DNA from: Algoriphagus ratkowskyi
GTDB taxonomy: Bacteria; Bacteroidota; Bacteroidia; Cytophagales; Cyclobacteriaceae
Assembly (NCBI RefSeq): GCF_002150505.1
Contig: NZ_MSSV01000008.1
Location: forward strand, 124,001 to 188,000
DNA: 64,000 nucleotides
Direction of reading: 5' to 3'
The notes under the pieces were generated by a model. It saw only the letters and a program-made list of their open reading frames with translations. It ran no database searches and had not been told where the DNA came from. Numbering within the stretch: the first letter of the stretch is position 1; each line of letters begins with the position of its first letter. A program made the translations under genes and the position numbers. Positions 27,601 through 36,516 of this stretch are shown here, one piece after another.

Positions 27601-29067
27601 ATGCTAAAACATCTTCCCCGACTGGGGCTTTTTCTAGGACCTGCTGCCTTCCTTCTGATTTATTTTTTTGTGAGTTCTCCAGATTTGAATTCTGCTGCTC
27701 AGTCTATGTTGGCCTTGGCGGCTTGGATGGCAATTTGGTGGATCACTGAAGCCATTCCAATCGCAGCCACAGCATTTCTTCCTTTGATTTTTATGCCTTT
27801 GCTGGGGATTCTACCTATTACGGATGTTTCCTCAAATTATATGCATCCCACGGTGATGTTGTATATGGGTGGCTTTCTCTTGGCTACAGGAATAGAGAAA
27901 TGGAATCTACACCGAAGGATTGCACTTAACATAATATATCTGGTAGGTTCAGATCTCCGAAAAATTGTTTTGGGTTTTATTCTGGCAACTGGCATTCTTT
28001 CGATGTGGATATCAAACTCAGCTACTACTTTGATGATGCTTCCGATTGGATTAGCTGTGGTAAATCAGTTTAAAGATCAGCTTGGAACGGCCAGATTAGC
28101 TATTTCTGATAATCTTGGTAAAGCAATTATGCTCGGTATTGCTTATGGTGCATCCATCGGTGGCGTGGCAACTTTGATCGGGTCGCCAACTAATATAATT
28201 TTTGCATCTGTAGTTTCAGATTTATATGCCTACGAAATCAGTTTTAATGAATGGATGATGTTTGGATTACCACTTTCATCCGCAATGCTGTTTATCTGTT
28301 GGTACTACCTAGTCAATTACGCAAACCCCCTACCCACTCGCTTTAGTTTAAGTAATGGAAATCACATTATTAAAGCCCAGTTAAATAACTTAGGGAGAAT
28401 ATCTTATGAGGAGATTATGGTTGTGATCGTGTTCGGTCTAGTTTGCTTTTCCTGGATTACCAGATCATTTCTTTTACAGCAATTCTTTCCTGAATTGGAT
28501 GATACAATTATCGTTTTAATTGGAGTTATAGCCTTATTCCTTATCCCCGCCACAAACAAGGAAGAGCGAATTTTGGACTGGAAGACTGCCGAAAAAATTC
28601 CTTGGGGTATATTGATTCTTTTTGGAGGTGGTTTAGCATTAGCAGCAGGATTTAAGGAAACTGGTCTCGCAGAATGGATTGGAACACGATTTACCCTAAT
28701 CGATGGAATATCTTTCTTCCTGCTGCTGATGATCATCGTTGCCTCTGTCAACTTCCTAACAGAGATTACTTCAAATGTGGCAACTGCTTCAATGCTACTT
28801 CCCATACTGGCTTCAGTGGCTTTGAAACTTGATTTACATCCTTTCGGTCTAATGGTTGGAGCTACTATGGCTGCGAGTTGTGCCTTTATGCTACCGGTTG
28901 CTACCCCACCAAATGCGATTGTTTTTGGTTCAGGCTACTTGCAAATGAAAGACATGGTGAAAGCCGGCTTTTGGTTAAATGTGATTTCTATATTCCTGGT
29001 TACTGTGATGGTGTATTTCGTGCTGCCTTGGATGTGGGGGATTGATTTGTTGAGCAATCCTTTCTAG
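27601..29067 (+). CDS. SLC13/DASS family sodium:anion symporter
   Basis: The 488-residue inner-membrane protein has about 11-12 hydrophobic segments. It carries the repeated family motifs SNSATTLMMLPI (first SNT-type signature) and TEITSNVATASMLLPI (second), plus VATPPNAIVFGSG near the end. Members import sulfate or di- and tricarboxylates with sodium. No pathway gene adjoins it, so the substrate is open. It starts at the first ATG after the repeat-rich gap and has no visible terminator. Confidence 0.88.
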   Translation: MLKHLPRLGLFLGPAAFLLIYFFVSSPDLNSAAQSMLALAAWMAIWWITEAIPIAATAFLPLIFMPLLGILPITDVSSNYMHPTVMLYMGGFLLATGIEKWNLHRRIALNIIYLVGSDLRKIVLGFILATGILSMWISNSATTLMMLPIGLAVVNQFKDQLGTARLAISDNLGKAIMLGIAYGASIGGVATLIGSPTNIIFASVVSDLYAYEISFNEWMMFGLPLSSAMLFICWYYLVNYANPLPTRFSLSNGNHIIKAQLNNLGRISYEEIMVVIVFGLVCFSWITRSFLLQQFFPELDDTIIVLIGVIALFLIPATNKEERILDWKTAEKIPWGILILFGGGLALAAGFKETGLAEWIGTRFTLIDGISFFLLLMIIVASVNFLTEITSNVATASMLLPILASVALKLDLHPFGLMVGATMAASCAFMLPVATPPNAIVFGSGYLQMKDMVKAGFWLNVISIFLVTVMVYFVLPWMWGIDLLSNPF

Positions 29068-29075
29068 TACCTTCT

Positions 29076-29250
29076 TTACTTTACCATTCGATATTCAGAG
29101 TTCATCATTCATTATTATTTTCGATTTACGAATGACGATTTACGAGCGTTTCGAAGGTAGGTGGGTCAATTTGTACCTCTGCCCTTGTGGGTTTTCCTGA
29201 CTTCATTGTTCATCAATCGGAATTCATCATTCTACTTTAAATCATTTCCA
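29076..29250. repeat. AT-rich word repeat (TTCATCATTC / CGATTTACGA)
   Basis: The spacer repeats TTCATCATTC and CGATTTACGA-like words. Related words recur at 29436-29475, 31928-31960 and 37378-37410. No coding capacity is seen. Confidence 0.5.
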
Positions 29251-29252
29251 TC

Positions 29253-29368
29253 CTCCCGCACCAACATTCGTTTCCATTAGATGTTTGTGCGCGGGAGATA
29301 ATCACAAAGTCATTATGCTTTCCACGGGTTGCACCCGCGGTTATTGATGGCTTGACTACTTCGTAGTC
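29253..29368. repeat. REP-like cluster of three hairpins
   Basis: Three inverted repeats follow one another: CTCCCGC..CAACAT with ATGTTTGTGCGCGGGAG (29253-29297), CCACGGGT-TGC-ACCCGCGG (29322-29340), and GACTAC-TTC-GTAGTC (29354-29368). GC-rich hairpins of this kind in an AT-rich spacer resemble REP/BIME elements mobilised by Y1 transposases. No such transposase gene lies in this window. Confidence 0.5.
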
Positions 29369-29646
29369 TTTCTACTGGGCTTTATATAAGGCATATGTGT
29401 ATTTTATTATCATATGCTTGTGAGATTAGGCCACTTCATTATTCTAAATTCATCATCTAACATTCATCATCAAAATCGATTTTAACTAAGGATTTCGAAA
29501 GAGCCACAACTCTTCACTGATCTCGTAAATCTGAAATCGTGAAGCACAATTCCTTATTCGTCACTTAATCCTCCCATTTCGTCCCATACTTTTGTAAAGC
29601 TTTTCTCCTTCCGCTAATCTTGATCTATCAATTAGAAAGAGAATTA

Positions 29647-29790
29647 ATGAATACCAAGAAAGTCTTTTATTTGCTGATCCTTTTGGCGGTTATTTACAAT
29701 CTTATGCTGATGTACACGCATGAAAAAGAGCACCGGAAATCGGTAAAGACTACCTTGAATATCGATACGAATCTAATTGAATCAAGATAG
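29647..29790 (+). CDS. 47-residue single-pass membrane peptide
   Basis: An ATG-started frame encodes a positively charged N-terminus (MNTKK), a hydrophobic helix (VFYLLILLAVIYNLMLMY) and a polar tail ending NLIESR. The pattern is that of a small inner-membrane protein with its tail in the periplasm. It ends 26 bases before the sensor kinase gene on the same strand, so it may be co-transcribed and may act with the kinase, which is inference. It is short enough that chance cannot be excluded, but hydropathy and spacing support it. Confidence 0.5.
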   Translation: MNTKKVFYLLILLAVIYNLMLMYTHEKEHRKSVKTTLNIDTNLIESR

Positions 29791-29816
29791 TTTAACTTAT
29801 TTAATAACAGTTATTT

Positions 29817-31217
29817 ATGAAATCAAAAAGGTTTGTATTTAGAGATATAGAATGGTGGGTTGTCACCTTTTTATTTTTGATGATAATACTCTTTAATATT
29901 TTAGGAAGCATATGGGGGCATTACTCTATTTTCAAATTCTTCGAGAGTATTTTGATGCCCATTGTATTATATATTGCTTTCTATCTGATTCATTTAAAAG
30001 TAATTCCTAATTACCTGCGTGACGGAAAGGTGCAGTTTCTGATATTATTCAGTCTTATCATTGCCATCATCGCTGGATTTCTAGGAGCACTTCTGGTCGC
30101 AGGAAACCACTCTTCGATTCAGGATTTTGTCAGATTTTATTTCAATACACTCGCCTTATATCTAGGTTACTCGATTACGGTGGTGATGATTCGAAGCATG
30201 TTGCTTCCTCCCAAAGTTCAGGATTATCAATTCTACAATGGTATTCGGTTAGTGATGATCTTTCTCTTTACGAGTTTATTTGTGATCATAGCACAGCCCA
30301 CAGCCCACATTGGTGTTGCAATTATTTACTCGCTGATAATCCCTGCACTATTGTTACTGGTTCTTTACAATTACCAGCTCTTATATAAAAACAAGCAAGC
30401 AGGTAATATCAAAGCCTATCGCTGGAACACGTGGATAATCGTTTCTATTATTTCGATCATCACCATCATTATTGCTATTGCCGACAATGTACCGGAGATA
30501 TTATTTTTTGGCTTAGGCGCTTTAGGGCTGCTTTTCTTTGTGATTTTTCCTATTTCAAATTCTATATTTAGAAAATTCGATTCCTACGTCTATAAGATAG
30601 ATTCGCTTTCAAGTCAAGTAAATCAAAGCACAGCCAACCTCAGTTTTCTCCGCTCGCAAATCAATCCACATTTTCTTTTTAACGCACTTAATACACTTTA
30701 TGGAGCTGCATTAATGGAAAATGCTGAGAAGACTTCCGATGGTATTCAGAAACTTGGGGATATGATGCGCTTTATGCTTCACGAAAATCAGATGGACAAA
30801 ATCCCGCTAACCCGAGAAATTGATTACTTGAGAAATTACCTGGATCTGCAGATGCTTCGCTTCAAAAATGAGTCAAATCTAGAGGTAGAAATCAAGCTTT
30901 CTGACGAAATCTGTGAGGGTAGTATTGCTCCTATGCTATTGATTCCTTATGTGGAAAATGCTTTTAAACACGGTATCAGCACGAAAAGTAAATCTTGGAT
31001 CAAGATCAACTTGAGATGTCTTCAGGGCTCAGTGCACCTGGATGTGGTGAACAGCATTCACCCTAAAAAGCAAACTGAAGATCCCCGCGATGAATCTGGA
31101 ATAGGTTTGGAAAATGTGAAAAGCAGATTGGCTCATTTTTACCCACAAAAACATAACTTGACCATCGTAGCCAATGACACCGAGCATTTTGTTCATTTGT
31201 CTGTACAATTAACCTGA
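29817..31217 (+). CDS. LytS/YehU-type sensor histidine kinase
   Basis: The 466-residue protein has about eight transmembrane helices in its first 260 residues and no obvious extracellular sensor domain. A His_kinase core follows: the H-box FLRSQINPHFLFNALNTLY near residue 283, the N-box LIPYVENAFKHG, and the G-box GIGLENVKSRL. It would phosphorylate the LytTR regulator that starts one base after its stop codon. The signal is unknown; the polytopic membrane part suggests sensing within or across the membrane. Confidence 0.92.
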   Translation: MKSKRFVFRDIEWWVVTFLFLMIILFNILGSIWGHYSIFKFFESILMPIVLYIAFYLIHLKVIPNYLRDGKVQFLILFSLIIAIIAGFLGALLVAGNHSSIQDFVRFYFNTLALYLGYSITVVMIRSMLLPPKVQDYQFYNGIRLVMIFLFTSLFVIIAQPTAHIGVAIIYSLIIPALLLLVLYNYQLLYKNKQAGNIKAYRWNTWIIVSIISIITIIIAIADNVPEILFFGLGALGLLFFVIFPISNSIFRKFDSYVYKIDSLSSQVNQSTANLSFLRSQINPHFLFNALNTLYGAALMENAEKTSDGIQKLGDMMRFMLHENQMDKIPLTREIDYLRNYLDLQMLRFKNESNLEVEIKLSDEICEGSIAPMLLIPYVENAFKHGISTKSKSWIKINLRCLQGSVHLDVVNSIHPKKQTEDPRDESGIGLENVKSRLAHFYPQKHNLTIVANDTEHFVHLSVQLT

Positions 31218-31218
31218 T

Positions 31219-31899
31219 ATGATTCAAGCCATTGCAATAGACGATGAGAACATGGCTTTAGAAGTAATCAAAGCCCACGCTTTCAAAGTTCCTTTTTTAG
31301 AGTTGACTTCCACTTTTACCAATGCGGTGGAAGGTTTGGAGTATCTCAAAAGCAATCCAGTGCAGTTGGTCTTTCTGGATATAAATATGCCGGACATATC
31401 GGGTGTGGAGCTGGCTGCACTTTTGCCAAAAGAAACACTTGTCATCTTCACCACTGCTTATTCAGACTATGCTGTTCAGGGTTTTGAGCTGGATGCTTTG
31501 GATTATTTATTGAAGCCATTCAACTTGATGAGATTTCTCAAAGCCTGTCAAAAAGCTCAAGAATGGCTGGAACTTCAGCCTACGAATGAGCCGCAGTTTT
31601 TGTATGTCAAAACAGTAGATGGGCAGCTGAAAGTGAAATTTTCTGACCTTATGTGCTGCGAAGCCACTGGAAACTACGTGACTTTTCACCTGAAAAATGA
31701 GAAAATAATGAGTCGCTTAACTTTAGCCGAAATAGAAAAGTCACTTCCCTCCTTCTTTTTAAGAACACATCGATCATACATTGTCAATCTGAAATTGGTA
31801 GATAAGGCTGAGCGTCATCAACTGCTGATTGATTCGCACACATTTCCTGTAAGTAGTACTTATATGGAGTTGGTAATGGAAAAGTTTGGGAATAGTTGA
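31219..31899 (+). CDS. LytTR-family response regulator
   Basis: The 226-residue protein has a receiver domain with the acidic pair DDE near residues 7-9, the phospho-accepting Asp in LVFLDINMPDISG, and the Lys in YLLKPF. A LytTR DNA-binding domain follows from about residue 125 (FLYVKTVDGQLKVKF ... FLRTHRSYIVNL). It is directly coupled to the kinase gene with one base between them. The target promoters are not evident; the 47-residue peptide and the kinase itself are candidates for autoregulation. Confidence 0.93.
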   Translation: MIQAIAIDDENMALEVIKAHAFKVPFLELTSTFTNAVEGLEYLKSNPVQLVFLDINMPDISGVELAALLPKETLVIFTTAYSDYAVQGFELDALDYLLKPFNLMRFLKACQKAQEWLELQPTNEPQFLYVKTVDGQLKVKFSDLMCCEATGNYVTFHLKNEKIMSRLTLAEIEKSLPSFFLRTHRSYIVNLKLVDKAERHQLLIDSHTFPVSSTYMELVMEKFGNS

Positions 31900-31927
31900 T
31901 TGTATGCTAATAGATAATACTCTTAAT

Positions 31928-31960
31928 TCATTATTCGACATTGGATATTCATCATTCGAT
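31928..31960. repeat. ATTCATCATTC-type AT-rich words
   Basis: A short run of TTCATTATTCGACATTGG-type words lies between the convergent regulator genes and resembles the words at 29076-29250. Confidence 0.4.
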
Positions 31961-31974
31961 GTTTAAAAGGGTAA

Positions 31975-32847
31975 TCAAAAATGCTCATTAAACTCCTTTT
32001 TATAATTAAGTGGGGTCTTACCGAGTCGGTCCTTGAACTGCTTATTGAAATTAGAGAGCGTTGGAAAACCACTTTCGAAACATACCTGACTAATATTCAA
32101 ATCCTCATCCTGAAGTAATTTTCTCGCATTTGAGATTCGTACATCTCCAAGAAAATCTGAAAATGACTTATTCACTCTTGACTTAAAATAGCGGCTAAAT
32201 GCACTTTCTGACATATTCGCTAGAGACGCAACTTCGTGTAGCGTAATTTTCTCTTTGAAATTCTTTAAAATGAAATCAAGAATATCTCCCATTTTATCCT
32301 TTTCTGTAGTAGGATGATTATACGAATAGTTGACCTGAGTAATAGGAACTAATTCAGTGGATTCGGCCAACACCTGTAGAATATGCAGGAGCATAATGAT
32401 GCTTGGTATTCTTTTCATACTTACCATTTCTTTCATCATTTTGGTCACTTTTTCATTGGTTTTTCCAGTGATTTCCAAACCTCTAGCTGCATGTATCAAG
32501 AGATTAGTAATTTCCTCAAACTCTTCCTTTTGTAAAGATCCAGCACCCAAAAAATTATCGGGGAAATAAATCACAATTCCATGAATATCCAGACCATTTT
32601 CCGGATCGAAATAGGCATTATCACTACGCCAAACATGAGGAAGTCCCGGTCCTGTCAGCACAGTATCTCCACCTTTGAAGGGTTTGATATGATCTCCAAT
32701 GTAGCGAGTGCCACTGCCTCGAAGGATCGCCACCAATTGATATTCGGGATGTGCATGCCATTGTTTGTCAAAATATGGATCATTCATCTCTCTAATTACA
32801 AAGGCTTTATTTTCTGGAATTCTAGATTTTTGTAAGGGGGCTTTCAT
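31975..32847 (-). CDS. AraC-family transcriptional regulator with cupin sensor domain
   Basis: The 290-residue protein has an N-terminal cupin fold (WHAHPEYQLVAILRGSGTRYIGD), the usual sugar-binding part. The C-terminal double helix-turn-helix reads TLHEVASLANMSESAFSRYF and ISQVCFESGFPTLSNFNKQF. It faces the ThuA/dehydrogenase gene across a 142-base gap that contains an inverted repeat, the normal place for an AraC activator of the neighbouring catabolic genes. The effector is unknown, probably a sugar or sugar acid. Confidence 0.9.
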   Translation of the reverse strand: MKAPLQKSRIPENKAFVIREMNDPYFDKQWHAHPEYQLVAILRGSGTRYIGDHIKPFKGGDTVLTGPGLPHVWRSDNAYFDPENGLDIHGIVIYFPDNFLGAGSLQKEEFEEITNLLIHAARGLEITGKTNEKVTKMMKEMVSMKRIPSIIMLLHILQVLAESTELVPITQVNYSYNHPTTEKDKMGDILDFILKNFKEKITLHEVASLANMSESAFSRYFKSRVNKSFSDFLGDVRISNARKLLQDEDLNISQVCFESGFPTLSNFNKQFKDRLGKTPLNYKKEFNEHF

Positions 32848-32881
32848 AGGTTTTAGCTGGTTTACTATATAAATAGTATTA

Positions 32882-32904
32882 TTTGGACAAGTAATTTGTC
32901 AAAA
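32882..32904. promoter_or_regulatory. Candidate operator between the AraC gene and the dehydrogenase fusion gene
   Basis: TTTGGACAA-GTAA-TTTGTCAAA is a near-perfect inverted repeat in the divergent gap, well placed for regulator binding. Nothing else identifies its ligand. Confidence 0.35.
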
Positions 32905-32989
32905 TTCAGTCATTTATCAAGCTAAAACAGGAAGAAACGGTACTAATAAAACATGAATTTAGTGATCTAAATAATGATCAATTATTGTC

Positions 32990-35900
32990 ATGTATATCAA
33001 AACCCAAAAATCACTAAAGTCACCAGTTATAACTCTGATGATTTTAATGCTTGCCTTCCTCGCTGGGTGCGGGGGCCAAAGCAACAAAAGCTTCCTTTCG
33101 GCCACCGATTCCAGACGCGTAGAAATTCTAGTCCTTGGACACGACAGTGAGCATCACAATTCAGAGAAATTGATGATGTACTTAGAAACTCCTCTTTTCC
33201 AAAAAGGAATTAACCTCACGTACACTACCGATGTAAATGATCTGAATGAAACGACGCTGAATAATTATGATGGCTTGATGATCTATGCCAATCATGAGCA
33301 AATTACGCCAGAGCAGGAAGCTGCCCTGAAGTCTTATATTGAAGGCGGTAAAGCATTGATTCCTATTCACAGCGCTTCTTTTTGTTTCCAAAATTCTCCA
33401 TGGTTTATAGAGGCAGTTGGCGGACAGTTCAGCACACATGGTACCGGTGATTTCACCTCAACCATCGTAGATGCAGCTCATCCGGTAATGCAAGGCATAT
33501 CTGAGTTTGAAACTTGGGATGAAACATATGTACACAGCCAGGTGAATCCTGATATGCATGTGCTCATGGAGCGTGTAGAAGGCGATAAGAAAGAACCTTA
33601 TACTTGGGTTCGTGAGCAGGGAAAAGGCCGTGTATTCTATACAGCCTATGGTCACAATGAGAAGACTTGGGAGAAAAAAGAATTCCAAAATCTAATAGCA
33701 AACGGTATCCTTTGGGCTATAGGTGATAAAGTGAATAAGCTTTTAACTGAATACAATATTCCTACTCCACAGTTTGAGGATGCAGATATTCCTAATTATG
33801 AGAAAAGAGATCCGGCACCTCGTTACCAGTTGCCACTTTCTCCTGAGGAATCAATGAAGCTGATCCAGGTACCAGTAGGCTTTGAATTGGAGCTTTTTGC
33901 CTCTGAACCTATGATCATCAATCCTATGGCTATGGCCTGGGATGAGCGAGGAAGGTTATTTGTCTTCGAGACGACTGATTATCCAAACGAGATCAGCAAA
34001 GAAGGTGGAGATGATAAAATCAAAATATTGGAAGATACTGATGGAGATGGTAAAGCCGATAAGGTGACTGTTTTTGCCGAAGGACTAAATATCCCAACCA
34101 GTATGACCATGATTAATGGAGGAGTACTGATCTCCATGGCACCGGATTTTATTTTCTTAAAAGATACGGACGGCGATGATGTCGCGGATGTAAGAGAAGT
34201 TTTGATCACAGGCTGGGGCAAAAGCGATACACATGCAGGCCCATCAAACCTGAAATACGGTTTTGATAATAAGGTATGGGGAGTTCTGGGATATTCAGGC
34301 TTCAAAGGTGAAGTAAGTGGGGTATCTCACTCGTTTTCTCAGGGAGTTTACCGATTTAATCCAGACGGCACTAACCTTGAATATTTGGGACGTACTAGTA
34401 ATAATACTTGGGGACTGGGTTTCACAGAGGATTTTGAAACTTTCATCTCTACTGCCAACGGACAGCACTCGGTGTATTTCTCTATGGCGAACAACTTCCT
34501 GAAGAGACCAATCTATCAGGGATCTGCGAATACTGTACACGGTATTGACACGCACTATGACATGCCTCACATTACACCTTTCTTGAGACAAGTGGATTGG
34601 CATGGAAGCTATACAGCTGCTGCTGGACATAACTTCTATACTGCAAGAAGCTTTCCTGAGAAATACTGGAACTCTATTGCGTTCGTAGCTGAGCCTACGG
34701 GACGTGTACTTCACAATGCTAAAATCCTTACTAAGGGCTCTGGGTATACTGAGAAAAATAACTTCAACATCTTGGCGAGTTCTGACGAATGGTTTTCCCC
34801 TGTGCATGCAGAAGTTGGTCCTGACGGATCGCTTTGGGTGGCTGATTGGTACAACTTTATCATCCAACATAATCCTACTCCAAGAGGGCGAGAAAATGGT
34901 GAGGGAAACGCCTACATCAATCCTTTGCGTGACAGAGAGCATGGTAGAATCTACCGCGTCAGTTATAAAGGTGGTGAGCCATCCAAAATCTTCAATTTGA
35001 AAGATGCTGAATCTGATGAGCTTTTGGCTGCTATTCAAAGTGAGAACATGTTCTGGAGATTGACTGCTCAGCGATTGATTGTAGAATCCAAGGACTTGGA
35101 CGTAGTAGAAGGCTTGTATGATATCATCAACAATCAAAAAGTAGATGCCATCGGTATCAATGGACCTGCTGTCAATGCACTTTGGGCACTTCATGGGCTA
35201 GGAGTATTGGACGGAAATAATGCGACTGCACAGCAGGTAGTGGAGAAAGCGTTAAGCCATCCATCTGCCGCTGTTCGTAAGAATGCACTTCGTGTACTTC
35301 CTAAAAATCCTTCAGCCATGTCAGCTATTTTAGCTGGTAATCTGCTTCAAGATCAGGATCTGCACACTAGAAAGTATGCATTCTTGGCAGCTTCGGAGAT
35401 GCCATTCTCTGAAGATGTAGCCAAAAAGCTTTTGGAAGCTACCAATGATGAGGACAATCAGGAAGATGCTTATTTACCTCAGGCCATTTTCGCGGCTGTG
35501 CTTTCACACCCAACTGCTTTTGCAGAGAGAGAAAGTGCTAGCGCTATGCAGGATGTAGAAGGTCAGGAATTGAGCCTTGCGGATAGAATCTCCAGAAGTT
35601 TAGTCGCAGAGCAATACAATTTGGATCAGAGAAACACGATTCTTTTCCCTCCAGATCCAGTTGGAAAAGAGATTGATATCAAAATAATTGTTTCCAAAGG
35701 TGATGATGAGATGAGAGGAATTCTTGCTGCTCAAGGAAATGCTACAAATGGTTACGAGCTCTACATCTTTAAGAATGCTGTTCATTTTGCTGTAGCTCAG
35801 GATGGAAAAGTAGAGATCATCAGTTCCCGCAAAAATATACCGGATGAGCAATTTACCATCGATGCTTCACTGAAAGAAGATGGACGTATGAGTTTGAGAA

Positions 35901-36514
35901 TTGACGGTGAAGAAGTAGCCAAAGGCAAAACCAAAGGATTGTTTACAGAGTCCCTTACTCCTACTCGGGTACGTGTGGGTCAAGACGACAGTAAAAATAG
36001 AATTGGTAAATACGAAGGAGATTGGTGGTTCAACGGTCGCTTAAGCAACAAATCCAGTTTGGCTTTGCGTAAGCCAGGTATTGGAGTCGCACAGCAAACT
36101 GCTACTGCTGAGGCTAAACCAACTACCACTCCTGCTGGTGGCACGGTGATCAAAATTGCTGTAGTTCCTCACGAGATGAAATTCAATAAGACATCCATCA
36201 AAGTGAAGGCTGGTACTCAGGTGACGATTGATTTCGAAAACCCTGACTTCATGCAACATAATATGGTGATCGGTAAAAAAGGCTCTTTGGAAGCTATAGG
36301 TAAAGCGGCAGATGAACTTGCACGTGATCCAAAAGGCGCCGAGCAGAATTTCGTTCCTAAAATCCCTGAAGTGATTGTTGCTTCTAGATTAGTGGATCCA
36401 AACGGAAAAGAATCCCTAGTATTCACAGTGCCAAATGAGCCAGGAGAATACCCATTTGTTTGTACAGTTCCAGGTCACTGGAGACTGATGAACGGAATCA
36501 TAATAGTAGTATAA
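32990..36514 (+). CDS. Lipoprotein fusion: ThuA - PVC-type dehydrogenase propeller - HEAT - lectin-like - cupredoxin
   Basis: The 1174-residue protein has a lipobox (LAGC, Cys27). Domains by eye are: ThuA-like at about 45-250 (GKALIPIHSASFCF, GRVFYTAYGHNEKTWE); a propeller of the membrane-bound dehydrogenase type at about 290-660 (VPVGFELELFASEPMI, DTDGDGKADKVTVFAEGL); HEAT-like helices at about 690-830; a jelly-roll module at about 890-1040; and a cupredoxin at about 1055-1174. The last has His in FMQHNMVIG, then VCTVPGHWRLM with Cys, His and Met as type I copper ligands. Homologues usually end in cytochrome c, but no CxxCH is present here. It probably oxidises a sugar outside the inner membrane and passes electrons to copper; that is inference. 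Confidence 0.8.
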   Translation: MYIKTQKSLKSPVITLMILMLAFLAGCGGQSNKSFLSATDSRRVEILVLGHDSEHHNSEKLMMYLETPLFQKGINLTYTTDVNDLNETTLNNYDGLMIYANHEQITPEQEAALKSYIEGGKALIPIHSASFCFQNSPWFIEAVGGQFSTHGTGDFTSTIVDAAHPVMQGISEFETWDETYVHSQVNPDMHVLMERVEGDKKEPYTWVREQGKGRVFYTAYGHNEKTWEKKEFQNLIANGILWAIGDKVNKLLTEYNIPTPQFEDADIPNYEKRDPAPRYQLPLSPEESMKLIQVPVGFELELFASEPMIINPMAMAWDERGRLFVFETTDYPNEISKEGGDDKIKILEDTDGDGKADKVTVFAEGLNIPTSMTMINGGVLISMAPDFIFLKDTDGDDVADVREVLITGWGKSDTHAGPSNLKYGFDNKVWGVLGYSGFKGEVSGVSHSFSQGVYRFNPDGTNLEYLGRTSNNTWGLGFTEDFETFISTANGQHSVYFSMANNFLKRPIYQGSANTVHGIDTHYDMPHITPFLRQVDWHGSYTAAAGHNFYTARSFPEKYWNSIAFVAEPTGRVLHNAKILTKGSGYTEKNNFNILASSDEWFSPVHAEVGPDGSLWVADWYNFIIQHNPTPRGRENGEGNAYINPLRDREHGRIYRVSYKGGEPSKIFNLKDAESDELLAAIQSENMFWRLTAQRLIVESKDLDVVEGLYDIINNQKVDAIGINGPAVNALWALHGLGVLDGNNATAQQVVEKALSHPSAAVRKNALRVLPKNPSAMSAILAGNLLQDQDLHTRKYAFLAASEMPFSEDVAKKLLEATNDEDNQEDAYLPQAIFAAVLSHPTAFAERESASAMQDVEGQELSLADRISRSLVAEQYNLDQRNTILFPPDPVGKEIDIKIIVSKGDDEMRGILAAQGNATNGYELYIFKNAVHFAVAQDGKVEIISSRKNIPDEQFTIDASLKEDGRMSLRIDGEEVAKGKTKGLFTESLTPTRVRVGQDDSKNRIGKYEGDWWFNGRLSNKSSLALRKPGIGVAQQTATAEAKPTTTPAGGTVIKIAVVPHEMKFNKTSIKVKAGTQVTIDFENPDFMQHNMVIGKKGSLEAIGKAADELARDPKGAEQNFVPKIPEVIVASRLVDPNGKESLVFTVPNEPGEYPFVCTVPGHWRLMNGIIIVV

Positions 36515-36516
36515 GG

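Noticed and set aside
28404..28805. 133-codon minus-strand frame
   Set aside because: It is antisense to the SLC13 transporter, where hydrophobic codons read backwards often stay open.
29076..29475. Repeated ATTCATCATTC-type words taken as a possible CRISPR array
   Set aside because: The words have irregular lengths and spacing, no unique spacers of constant size, and no cas genes lie nearby.
34295..35194. 299-codon open frame on the minus strand
   Set aside because: It lies wholly inside the dehydrogenase fusion gene, whose protein domains are clear. The antisense protein has no recognisable motif, so it is a shadow.
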